A DNA stretch of 64,000 nucleotides from Neokomagataea thailandica NBRC 106555 (GTDB lineage Bacteria; Pseudomonadota; Alphaproteobacteria; Acetobacterales; Acetobacteraceae), in the NCBI RefSeq assembly GCF_001598495.1, contig NZ_BCZB01000001.1:232448-296447 (forward strand), given 5' to 3'. The position numbers were made by a program, and so were the translations under genes. This document shows, piece after piece, positions 52,834 through 61,675 of the stretch. Numbering within the stretch: the first letter of the stretch is position 1; every line of letters starts with the position of its first letter. The notes beneath the pieces are model-generated. The model made no database searches. It was not told where the DNA came from and worked only from the letters and a program-made list of their open reading frames with translations.

Positions 52834-54159
52834 TTATTTGCCTTCGCGCATGCTTCTCAGTGTCGCGTTGATAGGGGCCATAATGCGCTGGTGTTTTGGT
52901 GTTGCGATCCGTTGTGACAAGTAGATACCGTGATGGCCGGAGCAGGCATAGGCGACCCAACACGCAATGGTGAGGGGGACGGCGTAGTCTGCACCAAAAA
53001 GCTCGATCCCCATTAGGGTGCAGGCGATGGGCGTATTGGCCGCGGCAGCGAAAACGGCCACGAAGCCTAAGCCGGCAAAGAGATCTGTGGGAGCGTTGAG
53101 CAGTGTGGCCAGTGTATGGCCGAGGGCTGCGCCGATAAAAAAGAGGGGGGTGACTTCGCCGCCTTTAAAACCTGCGCTGAGGGTAATGACCGTAAAGAGG
53201 AGCTTAAGGGCCCAGCTCCAATAATCTGTGGTGGGTGTAAAGAAGCCGGAGAGAGTGGGATCTCCGGGAAGGGCAGACCATACGCCAAGGCCCAGATAGG
53301 CGCGGGTGTGTAAGGCCCAAACGAGCATAATGATGATGCATCCGCCAAAAGCGGCGCGTAATGGGCCGGACGGTATGCGGTGTTTCAAAACGCCACCCAA
53401 AGTATGGTTGGCTTCGGCAAAGAGGAGGGCTGTTAGTCCGAATGCGATGCCTGCAAGTGCCGTTTTGGCGAGAAGAATGGGGTGCTGGAAAAGAGGGCCT
53501 GTGGTCGGAATGTGTGTGGCGATATGGTAAAGTGTGTGGTGCATGCCCCAGCTATGGCACGTCCAATCTGCGAGGATGGAGGCCAGAAGGCAGGGCAGAA
53601 GTCCGGCATATTCCAAGCGCCCTATCGATAGGACTTCGAGTGCGAAGACAGCACCGGCTAAAGGCGTGCCGAAGACCGCCCCAAAGCCTGCCGCGACACC
53701 AGACATGAGGAGTATGCGTGTTTGTGCGGGAGCAAGCTTTAAAAATCGACCCGCAGTGCTGGCGAGGCTTCCGCCGAGTTGAACGGCGGTTCCTTCTCGC
53801 CCGGCAGAGCCTCCAAAAAGATGGGTGACGATGGTGCCTAAGAAGACAAGCGGTGCCATTCGGAAGGGAACACCGGCGGTAGGGCGATGGATTTGTTCAA
53901 CAATGAGATTATTGCCCGCGTCTGACGTGCCGCCAAAGCGCTGGTACAGCCATGCGATGCCCGCCCCGCCAACGGGGAGCAGGTAGAGGAAAGAGGGGTT
54001 AGAAAAGCGTGTTTGTGTTGCCCAATCCAGCAGCCATAAAAATGCCGCGCAGAGCGAGCCGATCACGGCCGATACGGGAACAATAATGGCAAGCCATAGT
54101 AGCGTTGTACGCGTGGTGGTGAGAACGGAAAGGGTAGAGTTGTGGAATAAAGCGCGCAT
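52834..54159 (-). CDS. CLC-F type fluoride/proton antiporter
   Basis: 441 residues, CLC fold with about 11 hydrophobic helices. The features of the fluoride-exporting CLC-F branch are visible: GNNLIVEQIHRP in place of the GSGIPE motif of chloride CLCs, and FGGSAGREGTAVQLGGSLAS with the gating Glu in GREGT. GAVFGTPLAGAVFALEVLSIG and FKGGEVTPLFFIGAALGHTLATL follow. It should expel fluoride from the cytoplasm. A fluoride riboswitch lies directly upstream (54189-54256), which strongly supports this assignment. AGGAGG precedes the ATG by 5 nt. Confidence 0.92.
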   Translation of the reverse strand: MRALFHNSTLSVLTTTRTTLLWLAIIVPVSAVIGSLCAAFLWLLDWATQTRFSNPSFLYLLPVGGAGIAWLYQRFGGTSDAGNNLIVEQIHRPTAGVPFRMAPLVFLGTIVTHLFGGSAGREGTAVQLGGSLASTAGRFLKLAPAQTRILLMSGVAAGFGAVFGTPLAGAVFALEVLSIGRLEYAGLLPCLLASILADWTCHSWGMHHTLYHIATHIPTTGPLFQHPILLAKTALAGIAFGLTALLFAEANHTLGGVLKHRIPSGPLRAAFGGCIIIMLVWALHTRAYLGLGVWSALPGDPTLSGFFTPTTDYWSWALKLLFTVITLSAGFKGGEVTPLFFIGAALGHTLATLLNAPTDLFAGLGFVAVFAAAANTPIACTLMGIELFGADYAVPLTIACWVAYACSGHHGIYLSQRIATPKHQRIMAPINATLRSMREGK

Positions 54160-54188
54160 GAATCCTCCTTGCTGCCTGGTGCAGGCGC

Positions 54189-54256
54189 TGGGTAGGAATC
54201 ATCGTCCCTTGCAAGGGCAGTTCGACCATGATGGCCCGGCAGAAATCCATTACCGT
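54189..54256 (-). promoter_or_regulatory. Fluoride riboswitch (crcB motif)
   Basis: Reading leftward from 54256: GGTAATGGATTTCTGCC, a small hairpin, then AACTGCCC TTGCAA GGG and GATGATTCCTACC. The AACTGCCC-loop-GGG-xx-GATG-xx-TCCTAC order matches the known crcB aptamer core. A GCCTG-CACC-AGGC hairpin and the ribosome-binding site AGGAGG follow before the exporter ATG, so fluoride binding probably controls translation or early elongation. Confidence 0.85.
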
Positions 54257-54264
54257 TGGGCGAG

Positions 54265-54294
54265 AGCATCGCAAAACTTAGGAAGATTTGTCAA
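54265..54294 (-). promoter_or_regulatory. Candidate promoter of the fluoride-exporter transcript
   Basis: Reading leftward, TTGACA (54289-54294), 18 nt, GATGCT (54265-54270). It ends about 9 nt before the riboswitch begins, which is the expected place. Confidence 0.5.
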
Positions 54295-54309
54295 TGCTTG
54301 TGCATAATG

Positions 54310-54342
54310 CCCCCGCAAGGCTCAGAATGTGCTTTGCGAGGG
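54310..54342 (-). terminator. Hairpin after the serine palmitoyltransferase gene
   Basis: CCCTCGCAAAGC pairs with GCCTTGCGGGGG (one mismatch, one G-U) 8 nt past the stop at 54350. No T run. It would separate the sphingolipid-type operon from the fluoride-exporter gene. Confidence 0.4.
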
Positions 54343-54349
54343 TGGGGTA

Positions 54350-55543
54350 TCAGGCTGAAAGAGCGTTTGCAACTTGTGTAAAGGCTTGAACAGCCTGATC
54401 AATTTCGTCTGCACTATGCGCTGCCATGACGGAGCAGCGTAGAAGTGGGCGGTTATCAGGTGTCGCGGGTGGGAGCGAAAGGTTCACATACACGCCAGCC
54501 TCAAGCAGGGCATTCCAGAATGTGACGGCTTCAGGAATGGTCTCAAGCGTCACAGCGATAACTGGAGAGACATGCTGGCTGATGGACAGGCCTGTGGCTT
54601 TCAAACCGGCATGGAGGCGCGCTGCGTTTTCATACAGTTTGGTGCGGCGTTCTGGCTGCTGCTCTACGGCGTCTAACGTGGCGATGGTTGCCGCGATGAT
54701 CTCTGGAGGGAGAGATGCTGTGAACATGTACGGGCGTGAGCACAGGCGCATCAGGTCTATGCCGTCATGATCACTGACGCAGTAACCGCCAACGGTGCCC
54801 AGGGATTTAGAGAAGGTGCCGACGATGAAGTCGATGCCCTTTTCACAGTCTTGGACCTCCGCAACGCCACGGCCTTTTTCACCTAAAACACCGAAAGAGT
54901 GGGCTTCGTCCACCATGAGAGCAACGCCGTGCTTCTCTTTGACCGCGACGAACTCTGCTAACGGGGCGACATTGCCCGTCATGGAGTAAATGCCTTCTAC
55001 AACAATCAGCTTAGCGCCCGGATGGTCTTTGACACGGTTCAGGCGTTTATCGAGGTCTGCCGGGTCATTATGGCGGAAGCGAATGACTTGTGCGCCAGAC
55101 AGCTTAGCGCCGTCATAAATGCTGGCATGGCTGTCTGCATCAAGGAACAAGATGTCATCTTTGTTCACGAGTGCAGAAATCGTGCCGAGATTGGCTTGGT
55201 AACCGGTGGAGAACACCATGGCGTGCTTGCGTTCAAAATACGCCGCCAAGCGTTCTTCAAGTTTACGGTGGAGGCCAAATGTGCCGTTCGCAATGCGTGA
55301 GCCTGTGGTGCCGACGCCCATGCTGCGGACGGTTTCAATCGCGGCTTCTGCGGCTTCGTCCGATTGGCTGAGGCCCATGTAATTATTGGTGCCGAACAGC
55401 AGTGTTTCACGGCCTTCAATCACGCCGAGCGTTGCTGATAGAGGGCGCTCAATAACGACTTCAAACGGGTTGCGTGGTGACAGCGCGCTTAGCCCATCAT
55501 AAGCCGTTTTCAGCGCAGCATGTTTGGCGAAAAGGTCGGTCAC
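54350..55543 (-). CDS. spt: Serine palmitoyltransferase-type alpha-oxoamine synthase
   Basis: 397 residues, PLP-dependent class II aminotransferase fold. Key segments: LLFGTNNYMGLS, GVGTTGSRIANGTFGLHRKLEE, FSTGYQANLG, LDADSHASIYDGAKLSGA, VDEAHSFGVLGEKGRG and the PLP lysine in VGTFSKSLGTVGG (about residue 240). The family includes AONS, KBL and SPT. The acyl carrier protein gene 2 nt away and the fatty-acyl ligase gene next to it match bacterial sphingolipid loci, where SPT joins serine to a C16-type acyl chain. 8-amino-7-oxononanoate synthase (biotin) is the main alternative, but no other bio gene is present. Confidence 0.82.
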   Translation of the reverse strand: MTDLFAKHAALKTAYDGLSALSPRNPFEVVIERPLSATLGVIEGRETLLFGTNNYMGLSQSDEAAEAAIETVRSMGVGTTGSRIANGTFGLHRKLEERLAAYFERKHAMVFSTGYQANLGTISALVNKDDILFLDADSHASIYDGAKLSGAQVIRFRHNDPADLDKRLNRVKDHPGAKLIVVEGIYSMTGNVAPLAEFVAVKEKHGVALMVDEAHSFGVLGEKGRGVAEVQDCEKGIDFIVGTFSKSLGTVGGYCVSDHDGIDLMRLCSRPYMFTASLPPEIIAATIATLDAVEQQPERRTKLYENAARLHAGLKATGLSISQHVSPVIAVTLETIPEAVTFWNALLEAGVYVNLSLPPATPDNRPLLRCSVMAAHSADEIDQAVQAFTQVANALSA

Positions 55544-55545
55544 GC

Positions 55546-55791
55546 TTAGCCCTTCAGCCCATTCAGGCAGGTTGCTAGATCATCAATTGTGCGGATGTCA
55601 GCCAGTTTGTCGAGCGGTACGGAAACGTCGAGTTCATCCTCGATTTCCATAACGAAGTTCATGACGGCCAAGCTGTCAAACGCCAGATCTTCGACGATCT
55701 TGCTGCTACCGGTGATGTCACGGGGGACTTTCGGGTTAGCGAGCAGTTTTTCGATGATCATCTGTGAAATGCTGGATACGCTGTCAGTCAT
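55546..55791 (-). CDS. Acyl carrier protein of the sphingolipid-type operon
   Basis: 81 residues. The phosphopantetheine site is the DSL serine (S40) within IVEDLAFDSLAVMNFVMEIEDEL. The sequence differs from housekeeping AcpP (no DSLDTVELV), so this is a specialised ACP. It lies 2 nt upstream of spt and downstream of the fatty-acyl-AMP ligase, and should carry the acyl chain from the ligase to the synthase, as in Caulobacter and Sphingomonas clusters. Confidence 0.9.
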   Translation of the reverse strand: MTDSVSSISQMIIEKLLANPKVPRDITGSSKIVEDLAFDSLAVMNFVMEIEDELDVSVPLDKLADIRTIDDLATCLNGLKG

Positions 55792-55903
55792 GCTCTGTAC
55801 TCTTGATGCTTATGGGCCAAAGGTGATGTGTTATGCGGCAGGAAGCCCTGCGCCGTAAATCCCGAAGGTGCATATCCCCGCTCTGTGGCGGGGGTATGGC
55901 GCT

Positions 55904-57730
55904 TTAGGCGGCAGAGTGTTCTGCGTCTTCAAATGCGCCAGAGAGCAGCATAGCTTTGGCTTTTGCGCGGGTGAGTTTGCCGGAAGATGTTTGCGGCAGG
56001 GTACGGGGTGGCACCAATACAACGCGCACATCCACACCATGGTCACGGCGGAAGAGGGCTGTGAGGTCGTTGGTCAGGCGATCACGCATGGTTGGGTCGC
56101 TTGCGCGGCACTGGACAAGCGCTGTGATCGTTTCGCCTTCGTCGCCATCAACGGAGAAGACGGCCACATCACGGGAGCGGAGGCTATCGATGGCGCTTTC
56201 GGCAGACCATTCAAGGTCTTGCGGCCAGATATTACGGCCATTGATGATGATAAGGTCTTTGGCGCGGCCTGTGATGATGATTTCACCATCCAGCATGTAG
56301 CCAAGGTCACCTGTGTTCAGCCAGCCTTGTGCATCCAAAACGGCATCAGTTTCATCTTGGCGGCCGTAATATCCAACCATGAGGCTAGGTCCACGGACGT
56401 ATACAGTCCCGACGCGACGATCTGGTAGAGGGTTACCATGCTGGTCACGAACCTCGATGGCATGGTCTGGCAGGGCGCGGCCACAGCGTACGAAGGTGCG
56501 CAAAGCGTGAGACGGGTCATTGCATGGAACTGCAATGCCGGTGCTCTCCAAACGGCGGAGGTCCACAGTATCCGTCTGCATGCCGTTATTAAGAGGGGCA
56601 AAGCTGATGGCGAGTGTTGCTTCGGCCATGCCATAGCTTGCGACGAAGGCTTTGCTGTTAAAGCCATTCGCGGCGAAGCGTTCGGCGAATTCTTCTAGGA
56701 TATGCGGGCGGATCATGTCGCCGCCGATCCCTGCAATACGCCAGTGGGACAAGTCCAGACCGGGTGCGCCATTGCGGCGTGAGCATAGCTCAAAACCGAA
56801 GGATGGGCTGTAAGACATAGTCCCCTTGTTCCGGCTGATCAGGTCCAGCCAAACATGGGGGCGGCGTGCGAATTCACGTGTTGGGAGCAGGTCCACAGAT
56901 AATTGGCAGGTCATTGGCGTCAGGAAGAACCCAACGAGACCCATATCATGGTAGAGCGGTAGCCATGAGACGCAGCGATCATCTTCGATGTCGGATGATG
57001 GGCGTACTTGCAAACCATCATGGGCGATGGCGCGGGCATTGGCCATGCCTGCTGTTTGCGTCACGGATACTCCCATCGGGAAGCGCGTGCTGCCGGATGA
57101 GAATTGGAGGTAGGACAGAGCATCGGCTTGGATGGCTGGAAGCGCAATGTCTGGGGCTGTGTGTGCGCTAAGTTCAGCGGGGGAGCCACCAAAGACAAGG
57201 TCTAGCCCGTCAATAATCTCGCCAGTCCATCCGCCGATGACGTCTGGTACGACGACAGCGCGCGCACCGGCGCTGCTGATCATGCCGCGCAGAGTGGTGA
57301 TGTAGCCGTCACGCCCACCGAAAGCGACGGGCAGCGGCAGAGGCGCCGGGACGAGGCCTGCGTACTGACAGCCGAAAAAAATGCGGGCGAAGTCACCGTC
57401 ACTTTCCGCCACGATGGCGACGCGGTCACCCTGTGTCAGGCCAAGGCTCAGCAAACGGCGAGCCATGGCAATGGCTTGCTCACGCAAGGTACGGTACGGC
57501 AGGGCTTCTAGAAGCTGGCCACGGCCTGAGTAAATGTTGAAGCCACTCTCGCCCTGTGCCGCGTAATCCAGAGCGGCAGGGAAGCTCGGGAAGTCACCAT
57601 AGCGTCGGTTCAGGCCCGAACGGCTTGGGGTAGGCTGTGCCGGTGTGGATGGTTGAGGGGGGTGTTGGGTGGCTTCGGTCAAACCTGGACTCGCTTCGTT
57701 AGAAATGCCGTTTTCAGAAATGCCGGGCAT
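55904..57730 (-). CDS. Fatty-acyl-AMP ligase (FAAL-type AMP-binding enzyme)
   Basis: 608 residues. A Pro/Ser/Thr-rich N-terminal 40 residues leads to an adenylating domain: LQFSSGSTRFPMGVSVTQ (P loop, about 208-225), CVSWLPLYHDMGLVGFFLTPM (FAAL motif), FVASYGMAEATLAISF and LNTGDLGYMLDGEIIITGRAKDLIIINGRNIWPQDLE. The LPLYHDMGL and DLEW patterns are typical of FAALs, which activate fatty acids as AMP esters and load them onto an ACP. The next gene is that ACP. 112 bp separate the two. Its ATG overlaps the upstream gene's TAA by 1 nt. Confidence 0.9.
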   Translation of the reverse strand: MPGISENGISNEASPGLTEATQHPPQPSTPAQPTPSRSGLNRRYGDFPSFPAALDYAAQGESGFNIYSGRGQLLEALPYRTLREQAIAMARRLLSLGLTQGDRVAIVAESDGDFARIFFGCQYAGLVPAPLPLPVAFGGRDGYITTLRGMISSAGARAVVVPDVIGGWTGEIIDGLDLVFGGSPAELSAHTAPDIALPAIQADALSYLQFSSGSTRFPMGVSVTQTAGMANARAIAHDGLQVRPSSDIEDDRCVSWLPLYHDMGLVGFFLTPMTCQLSVDLLPTREFARRPHVWLDLISRNKGTMSYSPSFGFELCSRRNGAPGLDLSHWRIAGIGGDMIRPHILEEFAERFAANGFNSKAFVASYGMAEATLAISFAPLNNGMQTDTVDLRRLESTGIAVPCNDPSHALRTFVRCGRALPDHAIEVRDQHGNPLPDRRVGTVYVRGPSLMVGYYGRQDETDAVLDAQGWLNTGDLGYMLDGEIIITGRAKDLIIINGRNIWPQDLEWSAESAIDSLRSRDVAVFSVDGDEGETITALVQCRASDPTMRDRLTNDLTALFRRDHGVDVRVVLVPPRTLPQTSSGKLTRAKAKAMLLSGAFEDAEHSAA

Positions 57731-58860
57731 TATACGGCTCGTTGTAAGAAGGCGATGATTGCGTCTGCCCCTAGAGGTGCAGTCGGCTTATCGCCGTGTG
57801 TCTCGAATGTGTCATACAGATACTGGCGCTGTGTCTCAAGAAACTCAGGATGTGTCTTGAACGCATGTGCGATAGACGCAGCAGGGTCATCCAGAGTCTC
57901 CGTCACGGGGCCGAGCGTCCATGACAGGTAGTTTGGGTCGTCTTTCCATGCAACATGGTGTGCGTTTAGAAAGAGACAAGGGCGCGGATGGATAACAAAT
58001 TCTGCGGCTTGGCTGGAAACATCGCCGATATACATGTCTGCCGCCAGCGTATACGTCATATCAATGCTGCGCTGGCTTCCGGGGTCAATCAACAGATGGT
58101 GAACGCCTTCATAGCGACGTTTTAGCGCGTCGGCTTCGGCGCGTCTGTTGTCGAAAAGTCGAAAATGTGGCGCAAAAACCACATTATAGTGCTCTTGCTG
58201 AGCAAAAAAATCGAGTAATTTCTCGCCCATGAGAGGCCATGAGGAGAAGCGGCGCACGAAATGTGGGTTGTAGAGAAGGGTGGTTCTCTCATTTTGGAAG
58301 AGTTTTGGGCGGTGTTTTTGAAGGCGGTGGACAATGTCGAACTTGCCATAAATGCCGCGGGCGTAAGCACCCGGTCGAGCGATGCCTTCTTTGAGCATGC
58401 GTTCTTCAATTTTCCGTCCGGGCAGCAGCAGGAAGTCAAATTTGCGCAGATGTTGGGCGAACCCGATGGCCCGGTCCCCGGCGCCATGTCCAGTCCAGAT
58501 CATACGAGGGCGTGTGACGCCCATGTGGCGGAGGTAAAGCGAGGTGGCTTCTGGTACGATGATGGCGTCAAAGCCGTTGAGGTACCGTCGTGACACGAAA
58601 AGACCGTATAGCCGGTCAATAACGCGCAGGCCGCGCGTTTCGATGCGTTGCCGTAAAGCGGGGGATAACGGGAGGAGAGTGAGGCGCAGTTTGGCCTCAG
58701 GGTAGAGCTGCGCGATGGAGCGAGCAAGCTCTAGATGCCCCGGTGTTAAGCACGCCACGTCCACGGATACATCGGTGTGGCGCGAGGCCATTTCGAACGC
58801 GATTGGCAGGGCATGGAGTGCTTGATGGCGCTGGGCAATAAGAGGGAAAACAACGCGCAT
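57730..58860 (-). CDS. CDP-glycerol glycerophosphotransferase-like protein
   Basis: 376 residues from ATG 58860 (MRVVFPLIAQRHQALHAL), 8 nt after the flippase gene; the open frame beyond it overlaps that gene and is unsupported. A GT-B-like pattern is visible: IWTGHGAGDRAIGFAQ, LYNPHFVRRFSSWPLMGEKLLDFF, VVFAPHFRLFD and a C-terminal SIDMTYTLAADMYIGDVSSQAAEFVIHPRPCLFLN, resembling the TagF-type polyol-phosphate transferases (D-SS near the active site, then the P-FL segment). It would add a glycerophosphate or similar head group. The acceptor is unknown; context suggests a lipid. Confidence 0.7.
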   Translation of the reverse strand: MRVVFPLIAQRHQALHALPIAFEMASRHTDVSVDVACLTPGHLELARSIAQLYPEAKLRLTLLPLSPALRQRIETRGLRVIDRLYGLFVSRRYLNGFDAIIVPEATSLYLRHMGVTRPRMIWTGHGAGDRAIGFAQHLRKFDFLLLPGRKIEERMLKEGIARPGAYARGIYGKFDIVHRLQKHRPKLFQNERTTLLYNPHFVRRFSSWPLMGEKLLDFFAQQEHYNVVFAPHFRLFDNRRAEADALKRRYEGVHHLLIDPGSQRSIDMTYTLAADMYIGDVSSQAAEFVIHPRPCLFLNAHHVAWKDDPNYLSWTLGPVTETLDDPAASIAHAFKTHPEFLETQRQYLYDTFETHGDKPTAPLGADAIIAFLQRAV

Positions 58861-58868
58861 AATAGGGG

Positions 58869-60233
58869 TTATCCCGTTGTTTTCGGGGTGAGGGGGGTGC
58901 GTATGACAAAAATCAGCTGAATGCTGATGAGGAGAGTCACCCCGGCGAGTGTGGCGGGGCCGACGCCGCTTAAACCATATTTCTGCACAACGAGAACCAA
59001 GCCCGGCAGGAAAAGCGCACATTCAAGGCATCGCGCGATGATGGCGGCGTCAGAACGATCAATGGTGAAGAGAAGCGGTTCGAGTGGGAGGCCCCAGACG
59101 GTCACAACTTCGGCAGCTAAGAGCCATAAGGTGACGGGCAGTGTTGCGATTGCGCCATCGGCCCCGACATAAAGGCGCAAAAGAGGGCCGCCAGCAAAGA
59201 GAGTGATGAGCAGCAACGCAGTGCCAATAGCACCTGCGGTTAGCGCGACTTGCACCGTTAAGCGGCGGAGGCGACCCATGGCGCGGTCACGCCATAAGCG
59301 AGCCATTTCGGGGTAAACGGTTGTTTGGATGAGTGTTGCGGGCTTGGCGATGCCTGCGGCGATTTGGCTGGCAATACGGTAATAACCCGCGCTGGCGGGG
59401 CCGACGAAGGCGCCGACCACCAGTGTTCCGATATGCCCAAAAGCGAGGGCTAGGGTGGAGTTGAGGTTGGTTGAAAAGACAAAGCGCCAGAGGCGTGGGT
59501 AATGCTGTGAAAACCGGCGATGGGCTAGGTCACGCATGACGCCACCGAAGGCATGTGAAAAGCCCGTATGGAGGTTGCGTCGGGTCATTTCTTTCAGGGC
59601 CATGACCGAGATCGTGCCCCATGCGATGATTTCCGCAAGGAACCAGACCGCCGCAAGAATGGCGACGGAGGGGCCGGTGAGCAGCATGCTGGCTGTGCCG
59701 ATGACACGGATAATGGTGGCGATGGTGCCTTGGACGGCCAGAAGGTCATAGCGGTTAAAGACGCGCAGAAGCCCCGTGGGAGTTGCGGCCGCCATGAAGA
59801 GGATAGAGCCGCAATAGAGCATGCCGATACGATGAATTTCGGGTGGCCAGCCGAGGGATTTCATGGCGAAAGCACTAATGCCGACGCCAATGAGCAAGCC
59901 TGCGACGCCGCCTATGATGTCTAGGAAGAGGCTGAACGACACAATGCGCTGAAATTCACGTTTATTGCCGTCTGTCAGGGGGCGTAAGCCATATTGCAAA
60001 ACGGTTTGCCACGACTGAAAATCGACAACATCTCCGATAGTGCGCGCAAAAGCGTACATCATGGCAATGAGGCCGAAGCCGTAGCTGCCGAGCAAATGCG
60101 TTGCTAGCCAGATATGCACGAGACTGAGCGGCGCATTAACCGCACGGCCACCGAGAAGCACGCCAAGATTTTTCATGACGCGGCGTACACCGCCAGCTTT
60201 TAACGACTGAGAGGGGAGGTCAGACTCCGGCAT
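58869..60233 (-). CDS. Polysaccharide/lipid flippase (Wzx/MOP superfamily)
   Basis: 454 residues with about 12 hydrophobic helices. The N-terminus (KNLGVLLGGRAVNAPLSLVHIWLATHLLGSYGFGLIAMMYAF) and the repeated helix pairs match oligosaccharide or lipopolysaccharide flippases of the MOP superfamily. It moves a lipid-linked product across the inner membrane. First gene of the five-gene leftward operon (flippase, glycerophosphotransferase-like, FAAL, ACP, SPT), so the operon may both make and export a decorated lipid. Confidence 0.88.
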   Translation of the reverse strand: MPESDLPSQSLKAGGVRRVMKNLGVLLGGRAVNAPLSLVHIWLATHLLGSYGFGLIAMMYAFARTIGDVVDFQSWQTVLQYGLRPLTDGNKREFQRIVSFSLFLDIIGGVAGLLIGVGISAFAMKSLGWPPEIHRIGMLYCGSILFMAAATPTGLLRVFNRYDLLAVQGTIATIIRVIGTASMLLTGPSVAILAAVWFLAEIIAWGTISVMALKEMTRRNLHTGFSHAFGGVMRDLAHRRFSQHYPRLWRFVFSTNLNSTLALAFGHIGTLVVGAFVGPASAGYYRIASQIAAGIAKPATLIQTTVYPEMARLWRDRAMGRLRRLTVQVALTAGAIGTALLLITLFAGGPLLRLYVGADGAIATLPVTLWLLAAEVVTVWGLPLEPLLFTIDRSDAAIIARCLECALFLPGLVLVVQKYGLSGVGPATLAGVTLLISIQLIFVIRTPLTPKTTG

Positions 60234-60404
60234 TAGTTCCGCGAAACTTTCATAATAAGGGGCATCACTGTTGTTTTGGTTTAGGGGGTATATAGGTATG
60301 ACCCACAGAATCGGAATGGTGTAGAGTGGGGGAATGTTGCATTTTTACGGCAAATCGCTACCCGTTATGGGGCAATTCTTCATTTAGCGCCGGTTTCTTA
60401 CCCA

Positions 60405-61517
60405 ATGTCATTTCTGAACCAAGACGATTCGAGTGCTTTTTCTTCTGCTCAAGCAATGGCAGGAGCGTGGCTCTGCGTTGACCGGGAGGTTTTGGCGCAA
60501 AATTATAAAAAATTAGATGCCATGACGGGTGCCGCCGAATGTGCGGCTGTGGTGAAAGCAGACGGATATGGGCTAGGGGCTGCGGCGATTGCGCCGGCAT
60601 TGCTGGCTGCTGGAGCGAAAACATTTTTTGTGGCGCATCTGCAAGAAGGCGTTCAACTGCGTCAGGTTTTACCGCAGGCGCGTATTTTCGTGTTGCATGG
60701 TTTTATGGCCGGTTGCGCCGATTTGATGCATGCCCATCATTTGATCCCGGTTTTGAATGATTTGGGGCAGGTGCAAGAGTGGGCTGATTTTGGCGCTGTG
60801 CATGGTGGGCCATTGCCGTGTGCTGTGCAGGTCGATAGTGGGATGTCTCGCTTTGGTCTTTCTGATGCGGATTTGGCGGTAGAAGGGGCCTTTGATGGGG
60901 TTCAGCCCTGTTTGGTGATGAGCCATTTGGCGTGTGCCGATACGCCGGATAATCCAGCGAATGAACAGCAGCGTCGTAATTTTATCGCAATGGCGGAGCA
61001 TTTTCCGGGGGTGCCACGTTCTTTGGCGGCATCGTCAGGCATTTTCTTGGGGCCGGAATATCATTTCGAGCTCGTGCGGCCGGGGGCTGCGCTCTATGGC
61101 GTAGCGCCGAATGATGGCGTGCCCGCTTTAGGGCATGTTGTACGGTTGGAAGCGCGCGTGGTGCAAATACGGACCGTACCGCCGGGCGCAGGTGTTGGGT
61201 ATGGGCTAACCTGGCGGGCTGAAAAGCCCACGCGTTTGGCGACGTTAGGTATTGGGTATGCGGATGGTTTCTTCCGTGCTCAAGCAGGCCAAGCCGCTGT
61301 ATGGTGTGGTGATGTGCGTTTTCCGTTGGTCGGGCGCGTGTCTATGGACAGTGTATCGGTTGATATTAGCGACGCGCCAGAGAGCTTAAAGCCGGGTGAC
61401 GTTTTGACGGTCTTGGGGCCGAACCAAGGGGTTGATAGCTTGGCCGCAAGCGGCGGGACGATTGGCTATGAAATTTTAACGTCCTTAGGGGCGCGCTTTT
61501 ACCGACATTATCTTTAA
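60405..61517 (+). CDS. alr: Alanine racemase
   Basis: 370 residues, fold type III PLP enzyme. The PLP lysine is in VVKADGYGLGA (about K48), with CAVQVDSGMSRFGL, VRPGAALYGVAPN, GVGYGLTWRAEKPTRLATLGIGYADGFFR, and VGRVSMDSVSVDISD (second catalytic Tyr in GYGLTW). It makes D-alanine for peptidoglycan. Divergent from the flippase operon with 171 bp between. Two short hairpins follow the stop. Confidence 0.95.
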   Translation: MSFLNQDDSSAFSSAQAMAGAWLCVDREVLAQNYKKLDAMTGAAECAAVVKADGYGLGAAAIAPALLAAGAKTFFVAHLQEGVQLRQVLPQARIFVLHGFMAGCADLMHAHHLIPVLNDLGQVQEWADFGAVHGGPLPCAVQVDSGMSRFGLSDADLAVEGAFDGVQPCLVMSHLACADTPDNPANEQQRRNFIAMAEHFPGVPRSLAASSGIFLGPEYHFELVRPGAALYGVAPNDGVPALGHVVRLEARVVQIRTVPPGAGVGYGLTWRAEKPTRLATLGIGYADGFFRAQAGQAAVWCGDVRFPLVGRVSMDSVSVDISDAPESLKPGDVLTVLGPNQGVDSLAASGGTIGYEILTSLGARFYRHYL

Positions 61518-61528
61518 GTTGACCGGGA

Positions 61529-61582
61529 AGACCGTTCTGGTGACGGTCTGTGCATGATCATCCACTCAGCGTGTGCTGAGTG
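61529..61582 (+). other. Two tandem hairpins after alr
   Basis: AGACCGT/ACGGTCT (61529-61535, 61543-61549) and CACTCAGC/GCTGAGTG (61563-61570, 61575-61582). Neither is followed by a T run, so they are at best weak terminators. Confidence 0.4.
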
Positions 61583-61675
61583 CCGGGATGTAAATATGTG
61601 TGTTCTAGAGTGTTTGAAGAGGCGTTAAGGCCAGCCTCTTCTCCGCTTTTGCGTGACTAGTATTTTGTCAGAACG

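Noticed and set aside
52655..52924. Rightward 89-codon open frame with a hydrophobic segment
   Set aside because: Its second half is antisense to the end of the CLC-F gene, and the hydrophobic stretch arises from that. No supporting start site.
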